The notes beneath the pieces were generated by a model that was given only the letters and a program-made list of their open reading frames with translations, was not told where the DNA came from and did no database searches. Of a DNA stretch of 10,475 nt, positions 1-7,181 are shown in pieces. The translations under genes and the position numbers were made by a program. Source of the DNA: JAXHTH01 sp034211115 (GTDB taxonomy: Bacteria; Planctomycetota; Phycisphaerae; Phycisphaerales; SM1A02); assembly GCA_034211115.1 (NCBI GenBank), contig JAXHTH010000162.1, positions 1-10,475 on the forward strand, written 5' to 3'. Each line of letters begins with the position of its first letter. Positions within the stretch are counted from its first letter, which is position 1.

Positions 1-1264
1 CGCCGCCCGCCCCGCGCGTCTGGTAATGCTTGGAATAGAAGTGCTCGAACTGGCCCTCGATGGTGTCGATCCATCGCGGGTCGGGGAACCGCGCGGGCAG
101 CTCGCTGGAGAAAGGATCGAAGGTGATCCGGCCGTAGCGGGCCAGGTCCTGCATGGCCTGGAGCTGAAGCCGGTCGTTGTTGAGCATCTTGTAGACGTCA
201 TCGTCGTTGGCCACCCGCGCCTCGCCGTACATCGATCCCCGCCTCGACCAGTACAGCGCGTGAGCCTGGCCGTGCCTCCAGTCGATGGGCCCCAGATCGC
301 GGGTGAACTCGTACATGAGCTGCGGGCTCATGTTGTAGTCGTCCACGAGCACGCGCTTGCGGACGAAGGCGATCAGGGTGTCCCACGCGGCCTGCGCGCC
401 GGGATCCTCATCGCCGGCGATCTCGTCGAAGGCGTTGAAGAAGGGGCTCTCGGCCCGGAAGCGCTCCTCGACGCCGAACAGCTCGGCGGTCGCCGACTGC
501 TCCATCACCGCCTTCCAGTTGCTGTACGTGGCGAGGAACTCGCGATTCGGCTCGAAGCGCTGCTCCTCGCCGAAGGGGGTGAGGCTGCGGTTGAGGCGGC
601 CGACGAGGTCCAGCACGCCTTCCGTGCGCCGCTCGGCCTCCTCGAGCGTCTCCGGCGCGTCGGCGACCTTCTTGATCCACTCGACGCGGGCCTCGTACTC
701 CTCCGGCGGCTGGCCGAGGATGAAATGCCATTCGCGGGTGAACGCCCGCTTGTAATAGAGGTGGGCATCGTCGGAATAGCCTTCGATCTTGTGGGCGAAC
801 CAGAAGGCGAGTTCCTTGTGCAGCACGAGGTTGTTGGGGTTGTACTTCAGCCCCTCCTCGCGGACGAGACGGATGCCGGCGTTGACCCACTCCCAGCGCT
901 CTTCCTCGGTGTTGCAGGCGACGGAGATGTTGTAGGCCATATTGTGGCCGTGGAAGGCCCACACCGCGGCGAAGCGGGGCTGGAGCTTGGTGATGAGCTC
1001 CGCGTCGGCCATCACCTCGTAGAACAGTCCCTCCTCCTTCATGATGTGGACCTTGATCCACAGGTAGTCGACGATGAGGCCGCGCAGCGCGCCGATCGCG
1101 GTCCCCAGCGCCACGAACGGCGGAGCGCCTTCCACGCTCACGTCCGTGTAGCGCAGCCCCGCCTCCTTCGTCTGCCGGAGGATGGGCGGCAGGAGCCGGC
1201 CGCACGCCGCCGAGCAGGCGATCGCCACCGTCAGCGCGATGAGTTGAATGAGCCTGCTGTTCAT
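1..1264 (-). CDS. TPR-like membrane-anchored protein of unknown function, 3' end beyond window
   Basis: The first 421 residues are visible; the C-terminus lies beyond the left edge. The start ATG (1264-1262) is supported by a consensus ribosome site AGGAGGT six bases upstream. The N-terminus has a hydrophobic segment (about residues 5-20) ending near two cysteines (C17, C21). It could be a signal anchor or a poor lipoprotein signal, since neither cysteine sits in a good lipobox. A second mildly hydrophobic stretch lies at 49-69. Residues 85-175 read like helical TPR-type repeats: an LQPRFAAVW segment at 94-102, an HGHNMAYN segment at 105-112, then LKYNPNN near 139-145. A second compact block, GPIDWR (325-330) followed by AHALYW (334-339), looks like a family signature rich in aromatics and histidine. 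I know this style from planctomycete hypothetical proteins but cannot name a function. It follows the permease by 43 bp, so it is probably an accessory or envelope partner of the exporter. Confidence 0.85.
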   Translation of the reverse strand, partial: MNSRLIQLIALTVAIACSAACGRLLPPILRQTKEAGLRYTDVSVEGAPPFVALGTAIGALRGLIVDYLWIKVHIMKEEGLFYEVMADAELITKLQPRFAAVWAFHGHNMAYNISVACNTEEERWEWVNAGIRLVREEGLKYNPNNLVLHKELAFWFAHKIEGYSDDAHLYYKRAFTREWHFILGQPPEEYEARVEWIKKVADAPETLEEAERRTEGVLDLVGRLNRSLTPFGEEQRFEPNREFLATYSNWKAVMEQSATAELFGVEERFRAESPFFNAFDEIAGDEDPGAQAAWDTLIAFVRKRVLVDDYNMSPQLMYEFTRDLGPIDWRHGQAHALYWSRRGSMYGEARVANDDDVYKMLNNDRLQLQAMQDLARYGRITFDPFSSELPARFPDPRWIDTIEGQFEHFYSKHYQTRGAGG

Positions 1265-1270
1265 GGCCAC

Positions 1271-1277
1271 ACCTCCT
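1271..1277 (-). promoter_or_regulatory. Strong ribosome binding site of the TPR-like gene
   Basis: The minus strand reads AGGAGGT six bases before the ATG at 1264. It is the best Shine-Dalgarno match among the genes of this window and fixes the start of that gene. The last gene of the apparent operon may therefore be translated efficiently on its own rather than by coupling. Confidence 0.75.
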
Positions 1278-1307
1278 CGGGTGGCGAGTTCACGACGAGA
1301 CGGCGCC

Positions 1308-3368
1308 TCAGCCGTGCCCGCTGTAGATGGCGAGCTGGCGGCGGCGGATGACGAGGTAGCCGACGATCATGGCCAGGCCCGACCAGACGAGGCCGACCTT
1401 GATCAGCCCGCCCGCCACGGCGCTCCACTCGATGAGCCGGCCCTCGATGAGCGACTGCGTCGGCCGGTACTCGCCGAACGACTGGAGCAGGAACACGATC
1501 CCCTGGGCGATGAAGCGGATGACGGTCTGGAAGGCCCACTGGATGACGAGGGCGACGTTGCCCCAGTCCATCGCCTCCATCGCCGGCGGGTAATACTCCT
1601 GAAGCGAGTCGGCGAGGAACGGGCCGATGGTCCCCGCGATGAAGATGGTGAACGACGTCAGACACGCGACGGGAAAGTTCAGGAACGTCGCGCAGCAGAT
1701 GCCGAGCATGGCGAGAAACGAGAGCTTCACCCAGTCCACGAATACCGCGCGGAAGAAGTTCGCCTCGAAGCTCCCCACCTTGTAGAGCAGCTCGAAGTCA
1801 TCGGCCTCGAAGTTCAGCCCGCCCGCGGTGCGGGCGTCCGGGGGAGGCTCGAAGAGGTTCACCACCGTCACCGACAGTGTCCCGTCCTCCTGGATCAGGT
1901 TGGCGGGGATCGACAGCGTGTGCGTCACCGTCGGCACGTAGGAGCGCGAGACGGCCAGGTTCGGATCCCGGTTGAACACGAACAGGGCATCGAACGTCTT
2001 GTGCTCGTCGTCGCGCATGATGTGGAACCGATAGCGCAGGGTGAGCGTCGACTGGAGTTCCCGCGCCTCGGAAAGGCCCTCGAAAACGTACTCGCGCGCG
2101 CCGCCCCGGGGGGGGACGGTGCGCTGGCTCGCCGCGTAGGCCAGCTCGATGCGCCGGCGGAGCTCGCGCCGCTGGAGGAGCGGAACCTCCTCCATCGTCG
2201 CCAGCTCCGGCGTGCGCTCGATGAGTTCATCGACCCGCGCCCGAAGCTGCGTCTCGTCCAGCGTGTCGTAGCTGGGGCTGGTCCCCACGCGGGCGGTGAG
2301 GACGGCGTCGCGCACCTGCTGGGCGTCCTCCTGCCCCGCCATCGTCGCCGCCACCGGCTGCTCCCGCAGGTACTGGATGAACGTGAAGCTCGACACCGCC
2401 GCGATCACGAGAATGATCAGGTTCACCGTGACCACCCCCAGCCACTTGCCCAGCAGATAGCTGAACCGGTTCACCGGCTTGGTCATGAGCTGCCAGATCT
2501 GCCGGTCGCGGATCTCGAACGCGACCGTCGCGCAGGACAGGAACAGCGTCATGGACGCGGCGAGATAGAACGTGAACCCCAGGCTCCGGCTGATGAACGT
2601 CTGAATGCGGAACCGCAGCGGCGATTCGGGGTCCAGCCCGATCGGCAGCAGCGGCAGGATGATGAGAATCAGCACGATGAACACGAGCGGGATCATCGTC
2701 CGCGACGCTTCCTTCAGCACCGTGTGCGCCACCGCGAGGATCTGGTTGGGACGGTGATAGAGGATGAGCATCGCCCGGATCAGCAGCACGAAGGTGAAGG
2801 TGAGCAGGCCGATCCCGCCGAAGGCCCACATCGCCTGCTCGCTGCCGGTGAGGGCGGCGAGTCCGACCGCGGCGGCGGTGCCGAGCACCGTCGCCAGGAA
2901 CGGGATGGTGATGCTCATCCAGACGATCAACTGAAGCCACATGGTGGCGACCGCGGCGAGCATCCACACCGTGCCCGGCTGTTCCAGCAGCCAGCGTGGC
3001 GCCCAGTCCGGGTACTGATCCCGCAGGAGCGTCTCCGCCACCCGTTGCGGGAGGGCGATTTCGCCCGAGTCGTCGAAGATCAGGTCCGGCCGGTCCGCCA
3101 GCCGCGGCTCGCGGTAGGTCCGACCGTCGAGGACGACCGTCCCGCTCTCGGAAAGGGTGACGGCGTGGTCGTCGCGCTCGTTCAGGTTCTGGCCCGTCAG
3201 CGCCTCGACGAGCGCGCTGCGCTGGGCGTGAAGGCTGTCGCTGGTGGTGATGAGCGAACCGAACACGACCCCGCACAGGGCGAGGGCGAGCACCGACACC
3301 GCGACGCGGAACGGCAGCGTCCGCTGAAGCAGGTCAAGGCGTCGGTACAGTTCGCGCAACGTGCTCAT
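1308..3368 (-). CDS. ABC-2 type exporter permease with large extracytoplasmic loop
   Basis: A 686-residue integral membrane protein, the likely membrane partner of the ATPase encoded 21 bp upstream. Hydrophobic segments lie near residues 21-41, 133-153, 157-175, 180-200, 226-243, 262-283 and 306-331, then near 541-588, 604-630 and 653-674. Between 281 and 312 is the cytoplasmic loop typical of this permease type: an EIRDRQIW segment, then TKPVNR (296-301) and LLGKWLG (305-311), which likely contacts the ATPase. Residues 335-540 form a hydrophilic domain of about 200 residues. Its first part (345-415) looks helical and charged. Its second part (about 440-530) alternates polar and apolar residues like beta strands. 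The ATG at 3368 has only a weak GGAA ribosome site, so coupling to the ATPase gene is likely. The substrate cannot be inferred. The class (ABC-2, GldF/NatB-like) is secure; the exact subfamily is not. Confidence 0.9.
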   Translation of the reverse strand: MSTLRELYRRLDLLQRTLPFRVAVSVLALALCGVVFGSLITTSDSLHAQRSALVEALTGQNLNERDDHAVTLSESGTVVLDGRTYREPRLADRPDLIFDDSGEIALPQRVAETLLRDQYPDWAPRWLLEQPGTVWMLAAVATMWLQLIVWMSITIPFLATVLGTAAAVGLAALTGSEQAMWAFGGIGLLTFTFVLLIRAMLILYHRPNQILAVAHTVLKEASRTMIPLVFIVLILIILPLLPIGLDPESPLRFRIQTFISRSLGFTFYLAASMTLFLSCATVAFEIRDRQIWQLMTKPVNRFSYLLGKWLGVVTVNLIILVIAAVSSFTFIQYLREQPVAATMAGQEDAQQVRDAVLTARVGTSPSYDTLDETQLRARVDELIERTPELATMEEVPLLQRRELRRRIELAYAASQRTVPPRGGAREYVFEGLSEARELQSTLTLRYRFHIMRDDEHKTFDALFVFNRDPNLAVSRSYVPTVTHTLSIPANLIQEDGTLSVTVVNLFEPPPDARTAGGLNFEADDFELLYKVGSFEANFFRAVFVDWVKLSFLAMLGICCATFLNFPVACLTSFTIFIAGTIGPFLADSLQEYYPPAMEAMDWGNVALVIQWAFQTVIRFIAQGIVFLLQSFGEYRPTQSLIEGRLIEWSAVAGGLIKVGLVWSGLAMIVGYLVIRRRQLAIYSGHG

Positions 3369-3389
3369 GGTCGCATTCCGTGCCGCGGA

Positions 3390-4598
3390 TCAACGCTCCG
3401 TCCGCTCATCCTCATCTTCCTCGGAAAGAAGCGAGTCGATGACGGAGCGGTCGACGTCTTCCGGCGTGTCGGGCGGGGCGGCGGGCTCGGCCGACGCCGC
3501 GGACGGCGCTTCCTCGTCGTCCTCGCCCATCAGATCGGAGAGCACCTCGTCGGTGGGCGCTTCGGCTTCGGCCTCCTTCCGCCCCGCCCGCTCGACGGGC
3601 ACGGCCCGGGGGCGCGGCTCCTCTTCTTCGTCCATCAGCGACTCGATCAGGGCCTCGCCCTCGGACGGTTCGGCGCGCAGGAAGGCGGCGGTCTCCCCGC
3701 CGTGCACCGCACCCGAGGTGGCCACCTGCTCCTTCCTCGCCGTCTCGACGATGTCGAGGAACAACTGCTCCAGCCGCTGCCGCGGCGCCTGCACCCGCTC
3801 GATCGCCTTGCCCTCCTCCGCCTCGATGAGCGCCTCGATGCGGGAGATCGTCTCGGCGCTGAGGCGCGGAGTGTGAATGACGGTGTGATCGGTGTCGGCA
3901 AGGAGGTCCTCGGCCGTGCCCTGCGCGCGGATCCGCCCCCCGTAGAGCATCACCATCCGGTCGCAGACATCCTCGACGTCGGCGAGGAGATGGGAGCTGA
4001 GGAGGATCGTCTTCCCGCGACGCCTCAATTCCAGCAGGACATCCTTGACCTGCCGCGTGCCGATCGGGTCCAGGCCCGCGGTGGGTTCATCGAGAATCAG
4101 GAAGTCCGGGTCGTTGATGAGGGCCTGGGCGAGGCCGATGCGGCGGGTCATGCCCTTGGAGAACTCGCCGATCGGGCGATGGGCGACCTGGGTGAGCCCG
4201 ACCATCTCCAGCAGCTCGTCGCTGCGGCGCCTTCGCGTGCGCCCGTCGAGGCCGAACAGCTTGCCGTAATACTCCAGCGTCTCCCGCGCGCTGAGAAATC
4301 GATAGAGGTAGGACTCCTCGGGGAGGAAGCCGATGTACTTCTTGACGGCGACATCGGCGGGCGGGCGACCGAAGACAGTCAACCGGCCCCGCGTCTTGTG
4401 CAGCAGCCCCAGGATCATCTTGATGATCGTGCTCTTGCCCGAGCCGTTGGGTCCCAGCAGGCCGAAGATCTCGTTGGCGTAGATCTGGAAGTCGACGTTG
4501 TCGACCGCGCGGGCCTTCGTCCGCATCCAGAAGTCCTTGAAGATCTTCGTCAGGCCGACGGCTTCGACAATCACACGGGGCGGCTGCGGACTCACCAT
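3390..4598 (-). CDS. ABC exporter ATP-binding protein with acidic C-terminal tail
   Basis: A 402-residue cytoplasmic ATPase that should power the permease encoded just downstream. The nucleotide-binding domain spans about residues 8-235: Walker A GPNGSGKST (49-57), the Q-loop region FLPEES (91-96) with Glu94 where glutamine is usual, the signature FSKGM (146-150, in place of LSGGQ), Walker B FLILDEP (166-172), D-loop GLDP (175-178) and the H-loop histidine H203. This pattern fits the NatA/GldA class of exporters. After residue 240 comes a roughly 160-residue extension with a helical part (247-290) and then a very acidic, probably disordered tail carrying three copies of a short motif. The reading frame stays open upstream to 4955, but those residues overlap the preceding gene in another frame and do not look like ABC sequence. 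ATG 4598 places the start right before the domain, with only a weak GGAT ribosome site. Confidence 0.92.
   Translation of the reverse strand: MVSPQPPRVIVEAVGLTKIFKDFWMRTKARAVDNVDFQIYANEIFGLLGPNGSGKSTIIKMILGLLHKTRGRLTVFGRPPADVAVKKYIGFLPEESYLYRFLSARETLEYYGKLFGLDGRTRRRRSDELLEMVGLTQVAHRPIGEFSKGMTRRIGLAQALINDPDFLILDEPTAGLDPIGTRQVKDVLLELRRRGKTILLSSHLLADVEDVCDRMVMLYGGRIRAQGTAEDLLADTDHTVIHTPRLSAETISRIEALIEAEEGKAIERVQAPRQRLEQLFLDIVETARKEQVATSGAVHGGETAAFLRAEPSEGEALIESLMDEEEEPRPRAVPVERAGRKEAEAEAPTDEVLSDLMGEDDEEAPSAASAEPAAPPDTPEDVDRSVIDSLLSEEDEDERTER
3405..3656 (-). repeat. Three spaced copies of an acidic short motif in the ATPase tail
   Basis: Within the ATPase C-terminus, residues 315-327 (EALIESLMDEEEE), 350-363 (DEVLSDLMGEDDEE) and 385-398 (SVIDSLLSEEDEDE) align as: two aliphatics, two polar residues usually Ser/Asp/Glu, Leu, Met or Leu, one variable residue, then a run of Glu/Asp. 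The central leucines (321, 356, 390) are 35 and 34 residues apart. The linkers are rich in Pro, Ala, Arg and Glu. This is a protein-level repeat; the DNA copies differ. It looks like a multivalent short linear binding motif. Confidence 0.7.
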
Positions 4599-4663
4599 GA
4601 CTTCATCCGAATCGAAAAACAGGCGGGCGGCGCGGGGCGCATCGGAGGACGGGACGCGAAAGA

Positions 4664-6184
4664 TCAGGGTGACGAGTCGTCGCGGCCCAGCCTCTGCCCG
4701 GTCGGGTCCAGTTGCCGGCCGGGCAGGCCGCGGACCCTGCGATCCATGTCGCGGCCCCGCTGAATGTAGGGCGTCTGACCCTCCCAGCCGGCGGCGCGGG
4801 TCTCCTGCTCGCTGCGCTCGAGCATGTTCGTGCGCCGCGTCTGGCGGACCTTGTCGTAGCCGCTCAACTGAAGGTTGATCATCGCCACCCCGTCGGGGAC
4901 GTAGAAGATCTCCACGTCCTCGCGGCTCAGGACGTTTTCGTAGGCGGCGGACCACAACTGCCAGGCCACGAGGGCCGGATTCTCGCGATAGGCGGGCAGA
5001 AGACCAGCGAACCGACGCGCCTCGTTGCCCAGCGTCGACTCGACCGTCGAACGGTACGCGCGGGCGAAGTCGATGATCTCCGCCACGTCGCCGGACCGTT
5101 TCTCCTCCAGCCGGTCGTTGATCTGCGCGAGCAGGTCTTCGGCGGCCGGCTCGTCTTCCAGGGCCAGGGCGTTCTCGTACTGCTCGATCAGGGCGAGGAT
5201 GCCTTCGTACTTCTCGCCGGCGGCGGCGATGAGTGCCTTGTTCGCCTCCTGCCGGGCGTTCTCGATCCGCCGCTCCGCCTCCGTGCGCGTCTCCTGAAGA
5301 TCCCCGAACGCCTTGCGGATGGCCAAAGCGGGCGTGGGATCGACGGGCAGCTCGATCTGAACGATCCGAATGCCCGCCCCGACATCATCCAGCAGCCGCT
5401 GGGCCTCGTCCTTCAGCGCGTCCTTGTCTTCTTCGGAGAAGTCCACGAGCTGCGTGAGGGTGAGGCCGGCCACCGAGTGCACGGTGGCCCGCTCCAGGGC
5501 CAGGCGGACGAGGCGGTCGGCGTCGAGTGCGTTCGGATCGACGCTGTCGTTCTCGACCGTGTTGACGAAGTCGACGGGATCATCGATCTCGTACTGGGCG
5601 CGGACGCGCATGTGCGCGATGTCGCCGTCCCGCGTGAGCAGGACGCCGTCCTCGCCGGGGCGAAGGAAGGTGTTCACGCTCGCCCCGCTGACCGCCTCAT
5701 CGAACGTGCGGCCGGGCGGGATACCCGGCCAGAAGGCATTGCCCACGTCCACCCACCGGTTGCGGTCGGGGAAGAGGACGAACTCGCCGGCGGGGTAGGG
5801 CAGCTTGCTGAACTTGGGCCCGGGCTCCAGGTCCCGCCGGCCGTCCACCTCCAGGATCTTCCCCCAGCGGAGCATCACCCCGCTCTGCCCCTCCCGGACC
5901 GTCTGGAAGCCCGAGAAGACGAAGAGCACGATCAAAACGAGGATCACCACCTGCAGGACACGGAAGCTCAGCCGCAGGGCATCGCGCAGTGACTGGTTGG
6001 CGGGATCCATCGCTTCCCGCAGCCGGGCCTGGGAGCCGACGTCGGATCGAACGATGAACTCGGCGGAGGCGGCGCGGCGCGGCGCCTCGCTCTCGGCCGG
6101 CGCGTCCTCCTCGACCGGGACGTCCACGCCCTCGGGATCGGGGACGGGCGGAAGTGAATCGGCATGGTCGGGTCGATCAGGCAT
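4664..6184 (-). CDS. hflK: HflK-like SPFH (band 7) membrane protein
   Basis: A 506-residue protein of the SPFH/prohibitin group. Residues 1-70 are hydrophilic, proline-rich and acidic, as in HflK N-termini. One membrane segment lies at about 74-94, followed by the SPFH domain: EGQSGVMLRWGKI (98-110), LEPGPKFSKLPYP (119-131), then VLLTRDGDIAHMRVRAQYEI (181-200). A linker of about 45 residues (133-177) between these blocks looks longer than in ordinary HflK. The coiled-coil part starts near 286. ARAYRSTVESTLGNEARRF (374-392), then LLPAYRENP (395-403), matches the HflK-type coiled-coil end, and about 35 charged residues (335-370) look inserted in the coil. The last 60 residues are polar and arginine-rich. 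The gene begins two bases after the HflC-like stop, with AAGGGGGA eight bases upstream of the ATG. The family role is known: HflK with HflC forms a membrane cage that modulates the FtsH protease. Whether this one binds FtsH is unknown. Confidence 0.88.
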   Translation of the reverse strand: MPDRPDHADSLPPVPDPEGVDVPVEEDAPAESEAPRRAASAEFIVRSDVGSQARLREAMDPANQSLRDALRLSFRVLQVVILVLIVLFVFSGFQTVREGQSGVMLRWGKILEVDGRRDLEPGPKFSKLPYPAGEFVLFPDRNRWVDVGNAFWPGIPPGRTFDEAVSGASVNTFLRPGEDGVLLTRDGDIAHMRVRAQYEIDDPVDFVNTVENDSVDPNALDADRLVRLALERATVHSVAGLTLTQLVDFSEEDKDALKDEAQRLLDDVGAGIRIVQIELPVDPTPALAIRKAFGDLQETRTEAERRIENARQEANKALIAAAGEKYEGILALIEQYENALALEDEPAAEDLLAQINDRLEEKRSGDVAEIIDFARAYRSTVESTLGNEARRFAGLLPAYRENPALVAWQLWSAAYENVLSREDVEIFYVPDGVAMINLQLSGYDKVRQTRRTNMLERSEQETRAAGWEGQTPYIQRGRDMDRRVRGLPGRQLDPTGQRLGRDDSSP

Positions 6185-6186
6185 GT

Positions 6187-7176
6187 TCAGCGTCCCCCTT
6201 CCTCGGGGATCTGCTCCTCGGCGCCGCCGGAGGAACCATCGTCCCGCGCCGCCACCGAGCGCTCGGGCTGGGGGATCGGCCCGCGGGCAGAGGCTTCGCC
6301 GGGCGTGAGCAGGTGAAACGGCTCGATCTCGGCGGGGAGGACGACGGTGGTGTTGCGGCCCAGGGCGCGCTGGAGGGCGTTGAGCCAGACGAGGAAGATG
6401 GCCAGATCCTCGCTCTCCTCGTCCTGGCTCATCTGCTCGAGGTACTTGGCCGCCTGCACCTCGCCCAGGGCGCGAATCTCTTCCGCCCGCTGGGTGGCGA
6501 AGGCGCGGATCTTGTCGGCCATCGTCTTCGCCTCGCTCTGGATGCGCTCCGCCTCCGCGTTGCCCTTGTAGCGCTCCGCCTCGGCCCGCACGTTGCGGGT
6601 GGCCTGCATGCGCTGGAGAACGGCCCGGGTGGTCTTGGCCGGAAGCATGACCTGGCTGATGCCCACGGAGACGGGCTCGACGCCCTCGGTGAGGAGGGCG
6701 TCGGTCATCGCGGCGCGAATCGCCTCCTCCGCCGCGGGAAGACGGCTCTCCCGCCCCACCAGGTCATCGAACTCGTACTGGCTCAGCGCGCCGCTGAACG
6801 CGGTCCGGAACTGGCCCGGCAGGCGCGCGGTGGCCTCGTCGATCGAGCCGTAGTTCTCGAAGAACTCCTTCTCGCCCTGCTCGCGGATGCGCCACAGCAG
6901 GTAGGCCCGCACGACGATCTGGAGCCCGTCGGCGGTGGTGATCTCCTCGTGCGGCGACTCGACGAGCTGAAGTCGCGTGTCGAGCTTGGTCACCTTGTCG
7001 ATGAAGATCGGCCACTGGAAGTGCAGACCCGGCTCGCGGACCACGCTGCTCTCGTCCGTCTGGCCGAAGGTGGCCTTGATCGCCACCTCGTTGAACCGGA
7101 CGGTGTAGGTGGTGCTGAACAAGAGGAGCAGCACGACGAGCAGCAGTCCCACGCCAACGGCTAATGCCCTGTTCAT
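6187..7176 (-). CDS. hflC: HflC-like SPFH (band 7) membrane protein
   Basis: A 329-residue protein with a single N-terminal membrane segment (about residues 3-22) followed at once by an SPFH domain: RFNEVAIKATFGQ (27-39), EPGLHFQWP (48-56), then DGLQIVVRAYLLWRI (83-97). The charged helix after the domain (about 190-250) has the HflC-type AEAERYKGNAEAERIQSEA run (198-216). A FLVWLNALQRALGRNTTVVL segment (261-280) matches the usual HflC ending, followed by a polar tail of about 40 residues. A GTG at 7185 overlaps the stop of the preceding gene by four bases. I prefer ATG 7176 because AAGGAGA lies nine bases before it but directly abuts the GTG. The gene sits between two HflK-like genes, so an HflK-HflC hetero-oligomer in the cytoplasmic membrane is the natural model (inference from the E. 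coli complex). It lacks a neighbouring ftsH in this window. Confidence 0.9.
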   Translation of the reverse strand: MNRALAVGVGLLLVVLLLLFSTTYTVRFNEVAIKATFGQTDESSVVREPGLHFQWPIFIDKVTKLDTRLQLVESPHEEITTADGLQIVVRAYLLWRIREQGEKEFFENYGSIDEATARLPGQFRTAFSGALSQYEFDDLVGRESRLPAAEEAIRAAMTDALLTEGVEPVSVGISQVMLPAKTTRAVLQRMQATRNVRAEAERYKGNAEAERIQSEAKTMADKIRAFATQRAEEIRALGEVQAAKYLEQMSQDEESEDLAIFLVWLNALQRALGRNTTVVLPAEIEPFHLLTPGEASARGPIPQPERSVAARDDGSSGGAEEQIPEEGGR

Positions 7177-7181
7177 TGGCC

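Noticed and set aside
26..1351. Open frame of 441 codons on the plus strand
   Set aside because: It is antisense to the TPR-like gene, which has a strong ribosome site and a protein-like composition; the plus-strand product has neither.
1248..4763. Open frame of 1171 codons on the plus strand
   Set aside because: It lies fully antisense to the ABC permease and ATPase genes, whose motifs are unmistakable. Its product is rich in His, Arg, Asp, Glu and Gly without domains. Long antisense frames are expected in GC-rich genes with G/C third positions.
4599..4955. N-terminal extension of the ATPase frame up to 4955
   Set aside because: The frame is open, but it overlaps the end of the HflK-like gene and the translated residues are Arg/Pro-rich and unlike ABC proteins. 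ATG 4598 sits just before the conserved domain.
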